This document shows positions 1-10,960 of a DNA stretch of 64,000 nt, in pieces. The translations under genes and the position numbers were made by a program. The number at the start of each line of letters is the position of its first letter. Positions within the stretch are counted from its first letter, which is position 1. The notes below the pieces were generated by a model. The model was not told the DNA's origin and did not search any database. It was given only the letters and a program-made list of their open reading frames with translations. The stretch lies in contig NZ_JBKBEU010000001.1 of assembly GCF_047372505.1 (NCBI RefSeq), positions 3,100,001 through 3,164,000 of the forward strand. Direction: 5' to 3'. Source of the stretch: Phaeobacter cretensis (GTDB lineage Bacteria; Pseudomonadota; Alphaproteobacteria; Rhodobacterales; Rhodobacteraceae).

Positions 1-373
1 GGACGGTTGGATAGACCGGTCCCAAAGCCACATAGTCCGGACCATGTGATAACGCCCGATCGAGTTCATCTTCATCATGTGTGGACAGGCCGAGGCGCAC
101 GCCGCAACGGCGCAGCGCTGCTATGTCGGCTCTATCCATGTCTTCCTGACCAAGGTGGACAAAGCCGCAGTTGAGATCGAGCGCGGCTTGCCAGTGATCA
201 TTAACCACCAGTTGGCAGCGGTGCACGGCGCAAACATCGCGCGCGCGTGCTATCTGGCGTCGAATTTCTGCCTCAGGCAGATCTTTTAGGCGCAGCTGTA
301 TCAGTTTCACGCCTTGTGGAACCAACAGCTCCAATGCGCTGACATGGCTGACAATCAGGTAAAAACGTTCCAT
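1..373 (-). CDS. thiE: Thiamine-phosphate synthase ThiE (partial, runs off window)
   Basis: The reverse complement starts MERFYLIVSHVSALELL and stays open to the window edge (about 124 residues seen). It shows the family features KLIQLRLKD, CQLVVNDHW, CGFVHLGQED and YVALGPVYPT, typical of the TIM-barrel enzyme that joins HMP-PP with thiazole phosphate to form thiamin phosphate. The start ATG shares one base with the thiG stop codon (TGATG), so the two are translationally coupled at the end of the thiCOSGE operon. The C-terminus lies outside the window. The identification rests on motif recognition; an alternative such as the regulator TenI is possible because it has the same fold. Confidence 0.85.
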   Translation of the reverse strand, partial: MERFYLIVSHVSALELLVPQGVKLIQLRLKDLPEAEIRRQIARARDVCAVHRCQLVVNDHWQAALDLNCGFVHLGQEDMDRADIAALRRCGVRLGLSTHDEDELDRALSHGPDYVALGPVYPTV

Positions 374-1155
374 CAGGACGGCTCCAATGCGGTAAGATGA
401 GCAAGGCCAAGCGTCGGGGTTGAGGGCACTGCCATGTCGCGCGGTTCCATTGGGTCGGCGGCATGACCAAGCTGTCCGGCGATCACCGCCTGTGCCATGG
501 CGTCGGCCATCACTACGGGATCGCCAGCCTTTGCCACTGCGGTGTTCAACAACACTGCGTCCATGCCCAGTTCCATCGCCTGCGTCGCATCGGAGGGGCG
601 ACCGATGCCGGCATCGACAATCAACGGAGTGTCTGGAAAATGGGCGCGCATGGCCCGCAGCCCATCTTTGTTGCGCAGCCCTTGGCCGGATCCTATCGGC
701 GCGCCCCAAGGCATCAGGACTTCGCAACCGGCTTCTAGCAATCTCTCACCCACGATCAGGTCTTCGGTGGTGTACGGAAAGATCTGAAACCCATCGTCTG
801 AAAGCAGGCGGGCGGCCTCGACCAAGGCGAAAACATCGGGCTGCAAGGTGTCACCATGGCCGATGACCTCAAGCTTGATCCAGTTGGTTTCAAACAGATC
901 GCGTGCCATTTGTGCCGTTGTTACTGCGTCATGGACGCTGTGGCACCCGGCGGTGTTGGGCAGGATGCGGCAGCCGCTGGCGCGCAATAACCTCCAAAAC
1001 GCATCCCCGCTGCCCTGGGCGGTTTCGCGGCGCAGGGAAACCGTCAGAACCTCGCAGCCGCTAGCACTGATGGCCTCCTGCAGTATAGCGGGCGAGGGGT
1101 ATTGCGCGGTGCCAAGCAGCAGCCGGTTGGTGATTTCAATCCCGTATAGCTGCAT
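373..1155 (-). CDS. thiG: Thiazole synthase ThiG
   Basis: 260 residues, the usual ThiG length. ThiG condenses deoxyxylulose 5-phosphate, dehydroglycine and sulfur from ThiS thiocarboxylate into the thiazole ring. The Schiff-base lysine is expected in NWIKLEVIG (about K94); phosphate-binding segments GAPIGSGQGL and VDAGIGRPSDA are present, as is the conserved LLNTAVAKA. It lies three bases downstream of thiS and overlaps thiE by one base, within thiC-thiO-thiS-thiG-thiE. Dehydroglycine should come from ThiO next door rather than ThiH, in line with an aerobic organism. Expression is expected to follow the TPP riboswitch upstream of thiC. Confidence 0.95.
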   Translation of the reverse strand: MQLYGIEITNRLLLGTAQYPSPAILQEAISASGCEVLTVSLRRETAQGSGDAFWRLLRASGCRILPNTAGCHSVHDAVTTAQMARDLFETNWIKLEVIGHGDTLQPDVFALVEAARLLSDDGFQIFPYTTEDLIVGERLLEAGCEVLMPWGAPIGSGQGLRNKDGLRAMRAHFPDTPLIVDAGIGRPSDATQAMELGMDAVLLNTAVAKAGDPVVMADAMAQAVIAGQLGHAADPMEPRDMAVPSTPTLGLAHLTALEPS

Positions 1156-1158
1156 CGA

Positions 1159-1356
1159 TCAGCCTCCCTGCATCGGGGTGAGGATCTCAAGTCGATCCCC
1201 GTCAGTTAGCCGTGTCTGGCTGCGCGCTGTACGGGCGATAAACTGGCCATTTACTGCGGTTGCAATCGCGGAACTGGTATAGCCAAGTTGCAGCAGTGCC
1301 TTGTCCAGTGTCTGGGCCGACAATTCATGCGGTTTGGCGTTGACTGTGATGTTCAT
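1159..1356 (-). CDS. thiS: Sulfur carrier protein ThiS
   Basis: 65 residues starting MNITVNAKPHELSA and ending in the diagnostic Gly-Gly (PMQGG), whose terminal carboxylate is adenylated and turned into a thiocarboxylate that feeds ThiG. Ubiquitin-like beta-grasp size and the segment ATAVNGQFIAR fit the family. A longer reading frame upstream exists, but this start gives the normal length and places the gene overlapping the 3' end of thiO by 32 bases, an unusually long overlap that suggests tight coupling. Confidence 0.92.
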   Translation of the reverse strand: MNITVNAKPHELSAQTLDKALLQLGYTSSAIATAVNGQFIARTARSQTRLTDGDRLEILTPMQGG

Positions 1357-2295
1357 GCGGTGTCTCCGATAACAGATGCTGCGCGGCCTGCGAGGCCAGC
1401 GCCGGTGCCAACAAGAAGCCGTGCCGAAATAGGCCGTTGAGAAAAAGCGTGCTGGTTTTCTGAACCAGGCGGGGCAGATTGTCGGTAAATGCGGGGCGAA
1501 GGCCTGCGCCTGTTTCAACTACGCTGGCCTCTGCAAACGCTGGGTGCAGGGCAAAGGCAGCGCTCAGCAGTTCGGTAAGCGATCTTAGGGTGACCTGACG
1601 GTCAGCGCTGCTCTCGATCATGGTGCCGCCAATCATGAAAACCCCATCCCCACGGGGCACGAGATATAATGGCATGCGCGGATGTAGCAGGCGCATAGTC
1701 CGGCTGATCTCTACCTCTGGGCAATGCAGAATAGCCATTTCACCGCGCACAGGTCGCAGATCAGGAAGGCGATCCGCCGCCGCCATACCGCGACAATCCA
1801 GATCGACCTGTTGCGGAGCCCTCTCGCCAAGACGAATGTCAGCGCCACATGCGCTCACGGCATCGGCCAGATCACAGATCGCCTTTCGTGGATCGAGATG
1901 TGCCTCGTCTGCAAAGAATAACCCGGTGCTGAAACGCCCGGCAAGATCAGGCTCCAGAGCCGCGATTTCATCTCCGCTCACGGTGCGATGGCCATAGGTG
2001 CGGCGCGCAAAGCGTGTCAGCTCTGCGCGGTCGCGCGGTGGGGCGACCACTAGCGTGCCGCGACTGTGCACCGGAGTGACATTGGCCCACCAGTCAGCGG
2101 CGCAGCGCCCAAGGGTGATCACGTCTTCCTCGGCGCTTTCGCGTTCACACCATGGTGCCAGCATTCCCCCTGCATAGCGTGAGGCGCTGGTCACGCCGAT
2201 TGCTGCACTTTGTTCATATACCGTGACCTCGGCCCCGCGCTGCGCCAGCTCGTAGGCGCAGGCGAGGCCAGCAAGACCTGCGCCTGCGATGGTGA

Positions 2296-2299
<4 letters not shown>
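1325..2299 (-). CDS. thiO: Glycine oxidase ThiO (FAD-dependent)
   Basis: 324 residues, DAO-family flavoprotein. The N-terminal Rossmann motif GAGLAGLACAYE binds FAD, and the C-terminal part GAGLRPAFTDNLPRL and NGLFRHGFLLAPALA matches glycine oxidases, which turn glycine into dehydroglycine (iminoacetate) for the thiazole ring. The start overlaps the thiC stop (ATGA), and the end runs 32 bases into thiS. The operon context makes ThiO much more likely than a D-amino acid dehydrogenase of the same superfamily. Confidence 0.92.
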
Positions 2300-4110
<1,811 letters not shown>

Positions 4111-4268
4111 CTGGTGTTCCTCCGGGTCGACGGGTCAAAAACACCAGTTGAGCCGGGTCGGAGGAAAACAGGCAGTATGCATTGGCCTTAGTGGGGCGAA
4201 TGCACCGGTGCTGCCGGTTCGAAACAGGGCGTAAGTCTCATCCAATAGAAGATGATGCGCCTGCTCTA

Positions 4269-4376
4269 GCTTCCTACGCCAGTATCAACTGGGTCAGGTT
4301 CTAAGGGTCGCATCACCGGCACGATACTGTGCCATTTCAGCCTCTCAGTCCCCTTGGCGGGACTCCCCTGCGTGGC
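4269..4376 (-). promoter_or_regulatory. TPP riboswitch (THI element)
   Basis: Read on the minus strand this leader contains the core THI-box pieces in order: GGGGAGTCC, GGACTGAGAGG, a variable hairpin (GGCACAGTATCGTGCC), GACCC and AACCTGA, then GATACTGGCGTAGGAAGC. It ends about 160 bases before the thiC start, in the right orientation. Known family role: binding thiamin pyrophosphate switches off expression of the downstream thi genes. I did not identify the expression platform with confidence. Confidence 0.95.
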
Positions 4377-4527
4377 TTTAGTGGTAGGGGAGGTAAGGCT
4401 GAAACGTCAACCTGTAATTTCAAACCCTACGCGATTAGTTTTTTAATCTTTTAGTAACAGTGTATTAGGTTGGATTGCTTCCCGATTTTGACCGCTTGGC
4501 GAAAACACTTGCAAGTGCACCGGGTTA

Positions 4528-4537
4528 ATATCTATTA
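4528..4537 (+). promoter_or_regulatory. Possible second, weaker BioR box
   Basis: ATATCTATTA matches 8 of 10 positions of the box at 4570-4579 and lies exactly 42 bp upstream of it, about four helical turns, so a repressor bound to both would sit on the same DNA face. It is embedded in TTAATATCTATTAA. This is inferred from spacing and similarity only. Confidence 0.4.
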
Positions 4538-4569
4538 ATTTGCCAACTTCAGGTGCCGAACCTGTATTT

Positions 4570-4579
4570 TTATCTATAA
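4570..4579 (+). promoter_or_regulatory. BioR operator before bioB
   Basis: TTATCTATAA is a full match to the alphaproteobacterial BioR (GntR-family) biotin-operon box TTATMTATAA. It lies 13 bases before the bioB start, just ahead of its ribosome-binding site, so a bound repressor would sit on the promoter or the very start of the transcript. No bioR gene is seen in the window. Confidence 0.8.
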
Positions 4580-4591
4580 AATGGAGTTCCC

Positions 4592-5569
4592 ATGCTGGAT
4601 GCCACGCCGATCCGTACTGACTGGACCCGAAGCGAAGCGGAAGCCCTCTACAAGCAACCACTGATGGATCTCCTGTTTCAGGCCCAGACCATTCACCGTG
4701 AGAACTTCGATCCCAATCAAGTGCAGAAATCCAAACTGCTCAGCATCAAGACCGGTGGCTGCGCCGAAGACTGCGCCTATTGCTCCCAATCGGCGCGCAA
4801 TGGGGCGCAGCTTTCGGCGTCTAAGCTGATCGAGGTGCAGCGGGTCATTGCTGAAGCGAAGAAAGCCAAGGAAGGCGGCGCGACGCGCTATTGCATGGGG
4901 GCTGCTTGGCGCTCGCCCAAGGATCGCGATATGGCCGCACTCGAAGCGATGGTGCAGGGGGTCAAGGATCTTGGAATGGAAACCTGCATGACGCTTGGCA
5001 TGTTGGAGGACGATCAAGTGTTCCGTCTGCGCGATGCCGGACTGGACTACTACAACCACAACATCGACACCTCCGAGCGGTACTATTCTGAGATAATAAC
5101 GACCCGCACCTTTGCCGACCGGATCGAGACGCTGAACCGCGTGCGCGAGGCAGGGATCAAAGTTTGTGCCGGCGGTATCGTCGGTATGGGTGAACAGAAG
5201 ATGGACCGTATCGATATGCTTCTGGCACTCGCCACTTTGGAGGAACATCCCGATTCAGTGCCCGTCAATATGTTGATCCCGATCGCGGATACGCCGCTGG
5301 CGGATGTAAAGCCGCTGGATCCGATTGAATTTGTCCGCACCGTGGCGCTGGCCCGAATTCTGATGCCAAAATCCCATGTGCGCTTGTCAGCAGGTCGGAC
5401 CAACATGTCGGATGAAATGCAGGCGATGTGCATATTTGCGGGTGCCAATTCAATCTTCGTAGGGGATACGCTGCTGACGGCAGACAACCCTGAAGAGGAC
5501 AAGGATCAGCAGCTGTTTGATCGTCTCGGAATTACCGCAATGGCGGTAGGATGTGACGGCAGTCGCTGA
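4592..5569 (+). CDS. bioB: Biotin synthase BioB
   Basis: 325 residues. Radical-SAM enzyme that inserts sulfur into dethiobiotin. The CxxxCxxC cluster motif is GGCAEDCAYC (C57, C61, C64), followed by YCMGAAWRSPKDRD and the YNHNIDTS segment. C-terminal RLSAGRTNMSDEMQAMC and GANSIFVGDTLLT match BioB. The GGAG ribosome-binding site is five bases before the ATG. It is the first gene of bioBFDAGC; its stop overlaps the bioF start by one base. Control by BioR is inferred from the operator immediately upstream. Confidence 0.97.
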   Translation: MLDATPIRTDWTRSEAEALYKQPLMDLLFQAQTIHRENFDPNQVQKSKLLSIKTGGCAEDCAYCSQSARNGAQLSASKLIEVQRVIAEAKKAKEGGATRYCMGAAWRSPKDRDMAALEAMVQGVKDLGMETCMTLGMLEDDQVFRLRDAGLDYYNHNIDTSERYYSEIITTRTFADRIETLNRVREAGIKVCAGGIVGMGEQKMDRIDMLLALATLEEHPDSVPVNMLIPIADTPLADVKPLDPIEFVRTVALARILMPKSHVRLSAGRTNMSDEMQAMCIFAGANSIFVGDTLLTADNPEEDKDQQLFDRLGITAMAVGCDGSR

Positions 5570-6708
5570 TGACAGCCGTATTCCCGAGGCATGAGGCATC
5601 GCTGGACGCGCTGCGCAGCCGGGGGCGCTACCGGCAGCTACGGCCGCGGGGTGGGCATGACTTTGCCTCAAACGACTACCTTGGGTTGGCGGGCAGCGAT
5701 GTTCTGCGTGCCGCCGCTGCGGATGCACTGGCACGCGGGGTGCCAGTTGGCGCAGGTGGCTCGCGTCTGCTGCGCGGCAATGACGCCGAGCATCAGGTCT
5801 TGGAAGCCGAGGCGGCGGACTTCTTCGGAACAGAATCTGCGCTGTTCATGGGGGGTGGTTTCAACGCCAATCAGGCGATTTTCTCGACCCTTCCTCAGAA
5901 GGGGGACCTAGTCCTTTATGATGCGCTGATCCATGCCAGCACCCATGATGGGATGCGGCTCGGCAGGGCGGAAACCCGTAGCTTTGCCCATAGTGATACA
6001 GCCGATGCATTACGCGAGCTGAACGTATGGCGTAGCGAGGGCGGTGCTGGCCAGATCTGGATCTCGGTTGAAGCGGTCTACTCCATGGACGGTGATCTGG
6101 CCCCGTTGGATAGTCTGATGGAACTCGCGGATGCACAAGGGGCGGTTCTGGTGGTGGATGAAGCGCATTCAACAGGCGTATTCGGCGACAGTGGTCGCGG
6201 ATTGGCAGGTGAGATTGCGCATCGTCCGAATGTTCTGTCCTTGCATACATGCGGCAAGGCGCTTGGCACTTCAGGAGCACTGATCTGCGGCCAAAAGGTG
6301 CTGATCGAAACGCTGATCAATAAGGCGCGTGGATTTATCTATGCGACCGCACCTTCGCCTTTGAACGCGGCTTTGGTGCGGGCGGCTCTGCAGGAGTTGC
6401 AGCAGAACCCAGCGAGGCGTGAAAAGGCGCGCGAAGGTGTCGAACATGCACAATCTGAAGCCAGACGCCTCTGCGGGCTGGAGGGGTTCCATAGTCAGAT
6501 TCTGCCGGTGGTGATCGGTGATGACAAACACACCATGGCTCTTGAGGCGCGGATGCAGGACTACGGGTATGACATTCGCGGGATCCGTCCTCCGACCGTG
6601 CCCCGTGGCACCTCGCGGCTGCGGTTGTCGATCACGTTGAACACCGGCCCGGTGATCATCACAGCGATGTTCGAAGATCTCGCCCGGGAAATGGAGAGTG
6701 CGTCATGA
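5569..6708 (+). CDS. bioF: 8-amino-7-oxononanoate synthase BioF
   Basis: 379 residues, PLP-dependent alpha-oxoamine synthase. It condenses pimeloyl-ACP with L-alanine to form KAPA. Visible features: FASNDYLGL near the N-terminus, GGSRLLRGN, the cofactor-contact DEAHSTG (about 198-204) and the PLP lysine in HTCGKALGTSG (K230). The start is TGATG-coupled to bioB and the end overlaps bioD. The N-terminus is rather short compared with some homologues but complete in the catalytic core. Confidence 0.96.
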   Translation: MTAVFPRHEASLDALRSRGRYRQLRPRGGHDFASNDYLGLAGSDVLRAAAADALARGVPVGAGGSRLLRGNDAEHQVLEAEAADFFGTESALFMGGGFNANQAIFSTLPQKGDLVLYDALIHASTHDGMRLGRAETRSFAHSDTADALRELNVWRSEGGAGQIWISVEAVYSMDGDLAPLDSLMELADAQGAVLVVDEAHSTGVFGDSGRGLAGEIAHRPNVLSLHTCGKALGTSGALICGQKVLIETLINKARGFIYATAPSPLNAALVRAALQELQQNPARREKAREGVEHAQSEARRLCGLEGFHSQILPVVIGDDKHTMALEARMQDYGYDIRGIRPPTVPRGTSRLRLSITLNTGPVIITAMFEDLAREMESAS

Positions 6709-7376
6709 CTGCGCTGATTATCACGGGAACTGACACTGGCATTGGGAAAACCATCTTTTCGGCTGGTTTGGTTCAGGCACTGGGGGCGACTTATTGGAAG
6801 CCGGTGCAGTCCGGAATGGAAGAGGAAACCGACAGCCAGATCGTGTCGCGTTTGTCGGGCCGCCCCGCGTTGCCGGAGAGGTACCTGCTGCAACTGCCCG
6901 CATCACCCCATCTATCGGCGGAAGCGGAAGGTGTGGAGATAGACCCGGATGCGTTGCAGTTGCCCGAGGTTGAGGGTGTTCTTATCGCGGAAGGGGCGGG
7001 TGGCCTTATGGTCCCTCTCAATCGTCAGGTTCTGTACCTGGACCTCTTTGCCCACTGGGGTGCGCCAGTGATCCTGTGCGCACGCACGCAACTGGGTACG
7101 ATCAACCACACGCTTTTGTCGCTGAATGCGCTGCGTGGTGCGGGCTGTCTCGTTGTGGGCGTCGCCTTCGTCGGAGATCCAGAGCCTGAGGTGGAGGAGA
7201 CAATCTGCCAGTTTGGCAAGATCGCTCATCTGGGGCGGCTCCCTATCATCGAAGAATTGAACACGGGGCCAGGTTCCATCGGCGAAGCAGGGTCCGCACC
7301 ACTGTCGCAGGCCTTTGCCAACCACATTAAGCTGGACCTCATAACGCAGGCCCTTGGTCAGGAAGTTTTGGCATGA
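6705..7376 (+). CDS. bioD: Dethiobiotin synthetase BioD
   Basis: 223 residues. ATP-dependent carboxylation of DAPA to dethiobiotin. The P-loop is GTDTGIGKT (8-16); KPVQSGMEEETDS supplies the substrate-binding lysine region and IAEGAGGLMVPL the nucleotide/Mg segment. ATGA overlap with bioF at the start and with bioA at the end shows translational coupling. Confidence 0.95.
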   Translation: MTALIITGTDTGIGKTIFSAGLVQALGATYWKPVQSGMEEETDSQIVSRLSGRPALPERYLLQLPASPHLSAEAEGVEIDPDALQLPEVEGVLIAEGAGGLMVPLNRQVLYLDLFAHWGAPVILCARTQLGTINHTLLSLNALRGAGCLVVGVAFVGDPEPEVEETICQFGKIAHLGRLPIIEELNTGPGSIGEAGSAPLSQAFANHIKLDLITQALGQEVLA

Positions 7377-8671
7377 GCGCAGCAGATCTCACCCAGCTCG
7401 AATTCGACCAGCAACATCTCTGGCATCCCTACACCAATGTCGCCAAACCGGGCCCGACATTCGTGGTGAAAGAAAGCGAAGGCGTGCATATCACGCTGGA
7501 TGACGGCACAAGGCTGATTGATGCGATGTCATCCTGGTGGTGTATGATGCACGGCCACAAGAACCCGGCGATTACATCGGCAATTCACGCGCAGCTCGAC
7601 AGGCTCCCGCATGTGATGTTCGGCGGGTTGACCCACGATCCCGCAATCGATCTTGGCCGCAAGCTGCTGGACACTACGCCTGACAGCCTGACCCGCATCT
7701 TTTATTGCGACAGCGGATCGGTGTCAGTCGAAGTCGCGATGAAAATGGCGGTGCAGTACCAGCACGCCATTGGCCAGCCGGGCCGCAAGGCGTTTGCCAC
7801 CATCCGTTCCGGCTATCACGGCGATACCTGGAAGGCGATGAGTGTCTGTGACCCAGATACTGGTATGCACCATTTGTTTCAGGGGGCGCTCAGTGTTCAG
7901 CATTTTGTCTCGCGCCCGCCGATCCGTATCGGCGAAGACTGGATAGACGATCCGGCACAGAACGGACTGGCGGAACTTAGGGGAGCACTGGAGGCAAATG
8001 CGGGTGAAATCGCCGGCTTCATACTGGAACCTGTCGTGCAGGGCACCGGAGGTATGTATTTCTACCACCCGGAGTATCTGAACCACGCGCGTGCCATCTG
8101 TGATGAACTTGGTATCCTGCTGATCTTTGATGAGATTGCCACCGGTTTCGGCCGCACAGGCGCACTGTTTGCGACCGACCTCTGCGCAATTGAGCCGGAC
8201 ATCATCTGTCTTGGTAAAGGGTTGACGGGCGGTCATATCTCTTTTGCCTGCACCATCACCAATGACCGGGTTGCGACAGGCGTTGGCAACGGCAATCCCG
8301 GCATTTTCATGCATGGGCCAACCTACATGGCCAACCCGCTGGCCTGCGCCGCGGCCAAAGCTTCGCTGGATCTGCTCACTGCTCAGGACTGGCGTAGCAA
8401 AGTGTCTGCCATTGATGAGCAAATGCAGGCAGAGCTAGCACCGGCGCGCGATTTGCCCAATGTCGCAGATGTACGGGTGTTGGGTGCGATTGGCGTTATT
8501 GAGATGACACATACGGTCTCTGCAGACGAAGCGCACGCCCGGGCACATCAGATGGGGGTGTTCCTGCGCCCCTTTGGCAAGAACATCTATACCATGCCGC
8601 CATTCATTACGTCGCCGGATCAGCTGAGCCAAATCACCGCAGGCATGCTGCGGTTGGCACGGGAGCTTTGA
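7373..8671 (+). CDS. bioA: Adenosylmethionine-8-amino-7-oxononanoate aminotransferase BioA
   Basis: 432 residues, class III PLP aminotransferase using SAM as amino donor to turn KAPA into DAPA. Signature SSWWCMMHGHKNP near the N-terminus (the WW pair is typical of BioA), IFDEIATGFGRTG, and the PLP lysine in CLGKGLTGGH (K282). Position between bioD and bioG in a tight operon supports this over other class III aminotransferases. Confidence 0.97.
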   Translation: MSAADLTQLEFDQQHLWHPYTNVAKPGPTFVVKESEGVHITLDDGTRLIDAMSSWWCMMHGHKNPAITSAIHAQLDRLPHVMFGGLTHDPAIDLGRKLLDTTPDSLTRIFYCDSGSVSVEVAMKMAVQYQHAIGQPGRKAFATIRSGYHGDTWKAMSVCDPDTGMHHLFQGALSVQHFVSRPPIRIGEDWIDDPAQNGLAELRGALEANAGEIAGFILEPVVQGTGGMYFYHPEYLNHARAICDELGILLIFDEIATGFGRTGALFATDLCAIEPDIICLGKGLTGGHISFACTITNDRVATGVGNGNPGIFMHGPTYMANPLACAAAKASLDLLTAQDWRSKVSAIDEQMQAELAPARDLPNVADVRVLGAIGVIEMTHTVSADEAHARAHQMGVFLRPFGKNIYTMPPFITSPDQLSQITAGMLRLAREL

Positions 8672-8674
8672 GCG

Positions 8675-9292
8675 GTGGACATTCGATGGCTGAAACGAAA
8701 CAACGCCGCTGACGTCATTGTCGTCTTTGGCGGCTGGGCCATTGGCCCGGAGGTGTTTCCGCATCTTGATGGCCTGCAGGACGTCGTGTTTGTCAACGAT
8801 TACACAGAAATCGATGCAGAGTTACCTGATCTCTCCGGATACAGGGAGGTTTCGCTGCTTGCGTGGTCTTTTGGCGTGGCGTCCTATGGTCATTGGCAGG
8901 CCGGTCGCGACGACCCTTTCCATCGTAAAGTAGCTGTCAACGGAACGTTGACACCTGTTGATGATGCCCTTGGGATTCCTGTTCAGGTCATGGAGAAAAC
9001 CGCCGAAACCCTTAGTAGCGCGAGCTTTTCTCAGTTTTTGCGTCGGGCCTTTAATGCACGACAAGCGCCAATAGACATCGACGTCACAGCACGGCGGGCG
9101 GAATTGCAGGCTGTCGCTATGCGCGGCGCGGGGCCTGATACGGATTTTGATCTTGTCTGGATTTCTGCACAGGATCGGATCTTCCCTGCCGAAAATCAAC
9201 GCCGCGCCTGGGCGGGGCAGACTGTACGCGAGCGAGAGGCCCCTCACGCACCTTTTGCCACTTTCAGCACTTGGCAAGAGGTGTTGACATGA
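8675..9292 (+). CDS. bioG: BioG-type pimeloyl-ACP methyl ester esterase (DUF452)
   Basis: 205 residues, starting with GTG three bases after bioA. The N-terminal VVFGGWAIGPEVF (oxyanion-hole region) and LLAWSFGVAS with the presumed nucleophile S65 match the BioG branch of alpha/beta hydrolases, one of several non-homologous replacements of BioH. The enzyme frees pimeloyl-ACP from its methyl ester, ending the BioC-BioH type pathway. It overlaps bioC by four bases; pairing with BioC in one operon is strong contextual support. Confidence 0.9.
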   Translation: MDIRWLKRNNAADVIVVFGGWAIGPEVFPHLDGLQDVVFVNDYTEIDAELPDLSGYREVSLLAWSFGVASYGHWQAGRDDPFHRKVAVNGTLTPVDDALGIPVQVMEKTAETLSSASFSQFLRRAFNARQAPIDIDVTARRAELQAVAMRGAGPDTDFDLVWISAQDRIFPAENQRRAWAGQTVREREAPHAPFATFSTWQEVLT

Positions 9293-10077
9293 AGGACCTC
9301 GCACCATGCCCAACCGGAAGTCGGCGTGTGGCGAACAGCTTTCGCCGTGGGTTGGACAGCTATCATAGGCAGGCGACGGCACAGGCCATCGTTGCGATGG
9401 ATCTTGCTGATCTGTTGCAAAAATCTGTGGGCGATCGCCGGTTCGAGCATGTTTTTGAATTTGGCGCGGGCACTGGACACCTGACAGAGGCTCTGCTGCA
9501 GCGGTTTGAAATTGATCAGCTTACGCTCAATGATCTTGTGGGGGAGGCCGAACCCGCATTGCATAAGCTTGTTGGTGGCCATGGGCGCACGGCAACTTTC
9601 ACCTCAGGGATGGTGGAAAGCTGCGCCTTGCCTCACGATGTCGACCTGATCGCGGCCTCGTCGGTGGTACAATGGGTGCGTGATATGCCGATGCTTATGC
9701 AGGGCTGCGCGACGGCCTTGCAGCCCGGTGGCTGGCTTGCGTTGTCGGGCTATGGCCGCAGCCATTTTCGCGAGTTGACTGCCTTGGGGTCGGGTGCTGC
9801 AGCGCCAAATTACATGGACTGTGGGGATTGGGCCGATGTGCTGCCAGAAGAGTTACATCTGGTGGAGCTGGTACAGGCTGCCATCACACTCCATTTCGAG
9901 ACACCGCGGGATGTATTGCGGCATCTTCGCGCGACAGGGGTGAACAGTATGGCGCAGGGTGGCTGGACGAGAGCACGGCTCGCGGAATTTGAAGAGGCCT
10001 ATTGCCAGCGCTTTTCATCACCGCAGGGTGTGACGCTCACCTATGATCCGGTGTTGATGCTGGCAGAGCGGCGCTGA
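9289..10077 (+). CDS. bioC: Malonyl-ACP O-methyltransferase BioC
   Basis: 262 residues from the ATG that overlaps the bioG stop (ATGA); an in-frame TTG at 9271 would add six residues but is less likely. The SAM-binding motif FEFGAGTGHLTEALL is at about 56-70, followed by DLIAASSVVQWV and LQPGGWLALSGYG as in BioC. BioC caps malonyl-ACP as a methyl ester so fatty acid synthesis can extend it to pimeloyl-ACP. It is the last gene of bioBFDAGC. Confidence 0.92.
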   Translation: MKDLAPCPTGSRRVANSFRRGLDSYHRQATAQAIVAMDLADLLQKSVGDRRFEHVFEFGAGTGHLTEALLQRFEIDQLTLNDLVGEAEPALHKLVGGHGRTATFTSGMVESCALPHDVDLIAASSVVQWVRDMPMLMQGCATALQPGGWLALSGYGRSHFRELTALGSGAAAPNYMDCGDWADVLPEELHLVELVQAAITLHFETPRDVLRHLRATGVNSMAQGGWTRARLAEFEEAYCQRFSSPQGVTLTYDPVLMLAERR

Positions 10078-10219
10078 AGCGCGCTTAACGGGCGGGCTGG
10101 ATGCACCACAACGCTGGCTGAAACGCAGTCAGCAGACCGCGTCAATTCCCCCTCTGGCTCCTCCCGGGCTTTGCCGTTAGCCTGCAGCGAAATCGAAACG
10201 CCACAGCACGAGGCAGCCC

Positions 10220-10747
10220 ATGCATCTCACCTACGTCATGACCCAAGAACGCGGCGCGACCGACAAACTGCTGACTGCATTGGCCGATCGGTTGCAAGCG
10301 GACGGGCTGCGTTTGGCTGGCATCGTTCAGACCAATACCGAGTGCTACGACAATGCACTGTGCGACATGGATGTGCGGGTTCTGCCCGAAGGTGAGACGA
10401 TCCGTATCTCGCAATCCCTCGGTCCGGAGTCTCGAGGCTGCCGCCTGAATCCGGAAGCGCTTGAGCGCGCTGTAGGCCAAGTTACTGCAGCGCTCGGGCA
10501 GGACCCCGCGCCGCAGGTTCTATTGGTCAATAAATTCGGCAAACACGAAGCAGACGGGCGCGGAATGCGGCCTGTCATAGGCGAAGCACTGGCCCGTGGT
10601 GCCGTGGTGGTCTCCGGCGTCAATCGAATGAATGTCGAGGCCTTCCAGACCTTCTCGGAAGGGCTGGCACAGGAGGCTAAACCTGATCTCGATATGCTGG
10701 CAGATTGGGTGCATTCAGCCGTGAAAAAGGCGCAGAACGAAGTCTAG
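10220..10747 (+). CDS. DUF2478 protein (NTPase-like, function unknown)
   Basis: 175 residues starting MHLTYVMTQERGATDKLL. The arrangement of DGLRLAGIVQTN, MDVRVLPEG and LLVNKFGKHEADGRGMRPVIGEAL is the DUF2478 family, which resembles THEP1-type nucleotide-binding proteins and often lies near molybdenum genes in proteobacteria; no such genes are next to it here. It stands alone between the bio operon and tRNA-Tyr. Function is unknown; a nucleotide-dependent role in metal or cofactor uptake is only a guess. Confidence 0.75.
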   Translation: MHLTYVMTQERGATDKLLTALADRLQADGLRLAGIVQTNTECYDNALCDMDVRVLPEGETIRISQSLGPESRGCRLNPEALERAVGQVTAALGQDPAPQVLLVNKFGKHEADGRGMRPVIGEALARGAVVVSGVNRMNVEAFQTFSEGLAQEAKPDLDMLADWVHSAVKKAQNEV

Positions 10748-10820
10748 ATCCGCGATGGAAAAAATGGACCGGTACGAGACTCGTGCCGGTTCGCACATCG
10801 GATCTTCTGCGGGTTTTTTG
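10746..10820 (+). terminator. Structured 3' region, probable terminator of the DUF2478 gene
   Basis: Directly after the DUF2478 stop codon, AGATCCG (10746-10752) can pair with CGGATCT (10799-10805), enclosing a strong inner hairpin at 10768-10790 (ACCGGTACGAG against its complement with a three-base loop). A run of six T follows at about 10815-10820. The distance between hairpin and T run makes the termination call moderate. Confidence 0.45.
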
Positions 10821-10960
10821 GGGTTGCAGCACTGAGCAGCTGTAGGAGTATGCGCCAGAGCGTACCCGGGGGTGGGGAAAATATCTCTGATTTATCAGGG
10901 CATTATAATCGCCATTCGCGATCGTCACCATCTGCCTGATTTGTCTTGAAAAGAGGAGGA

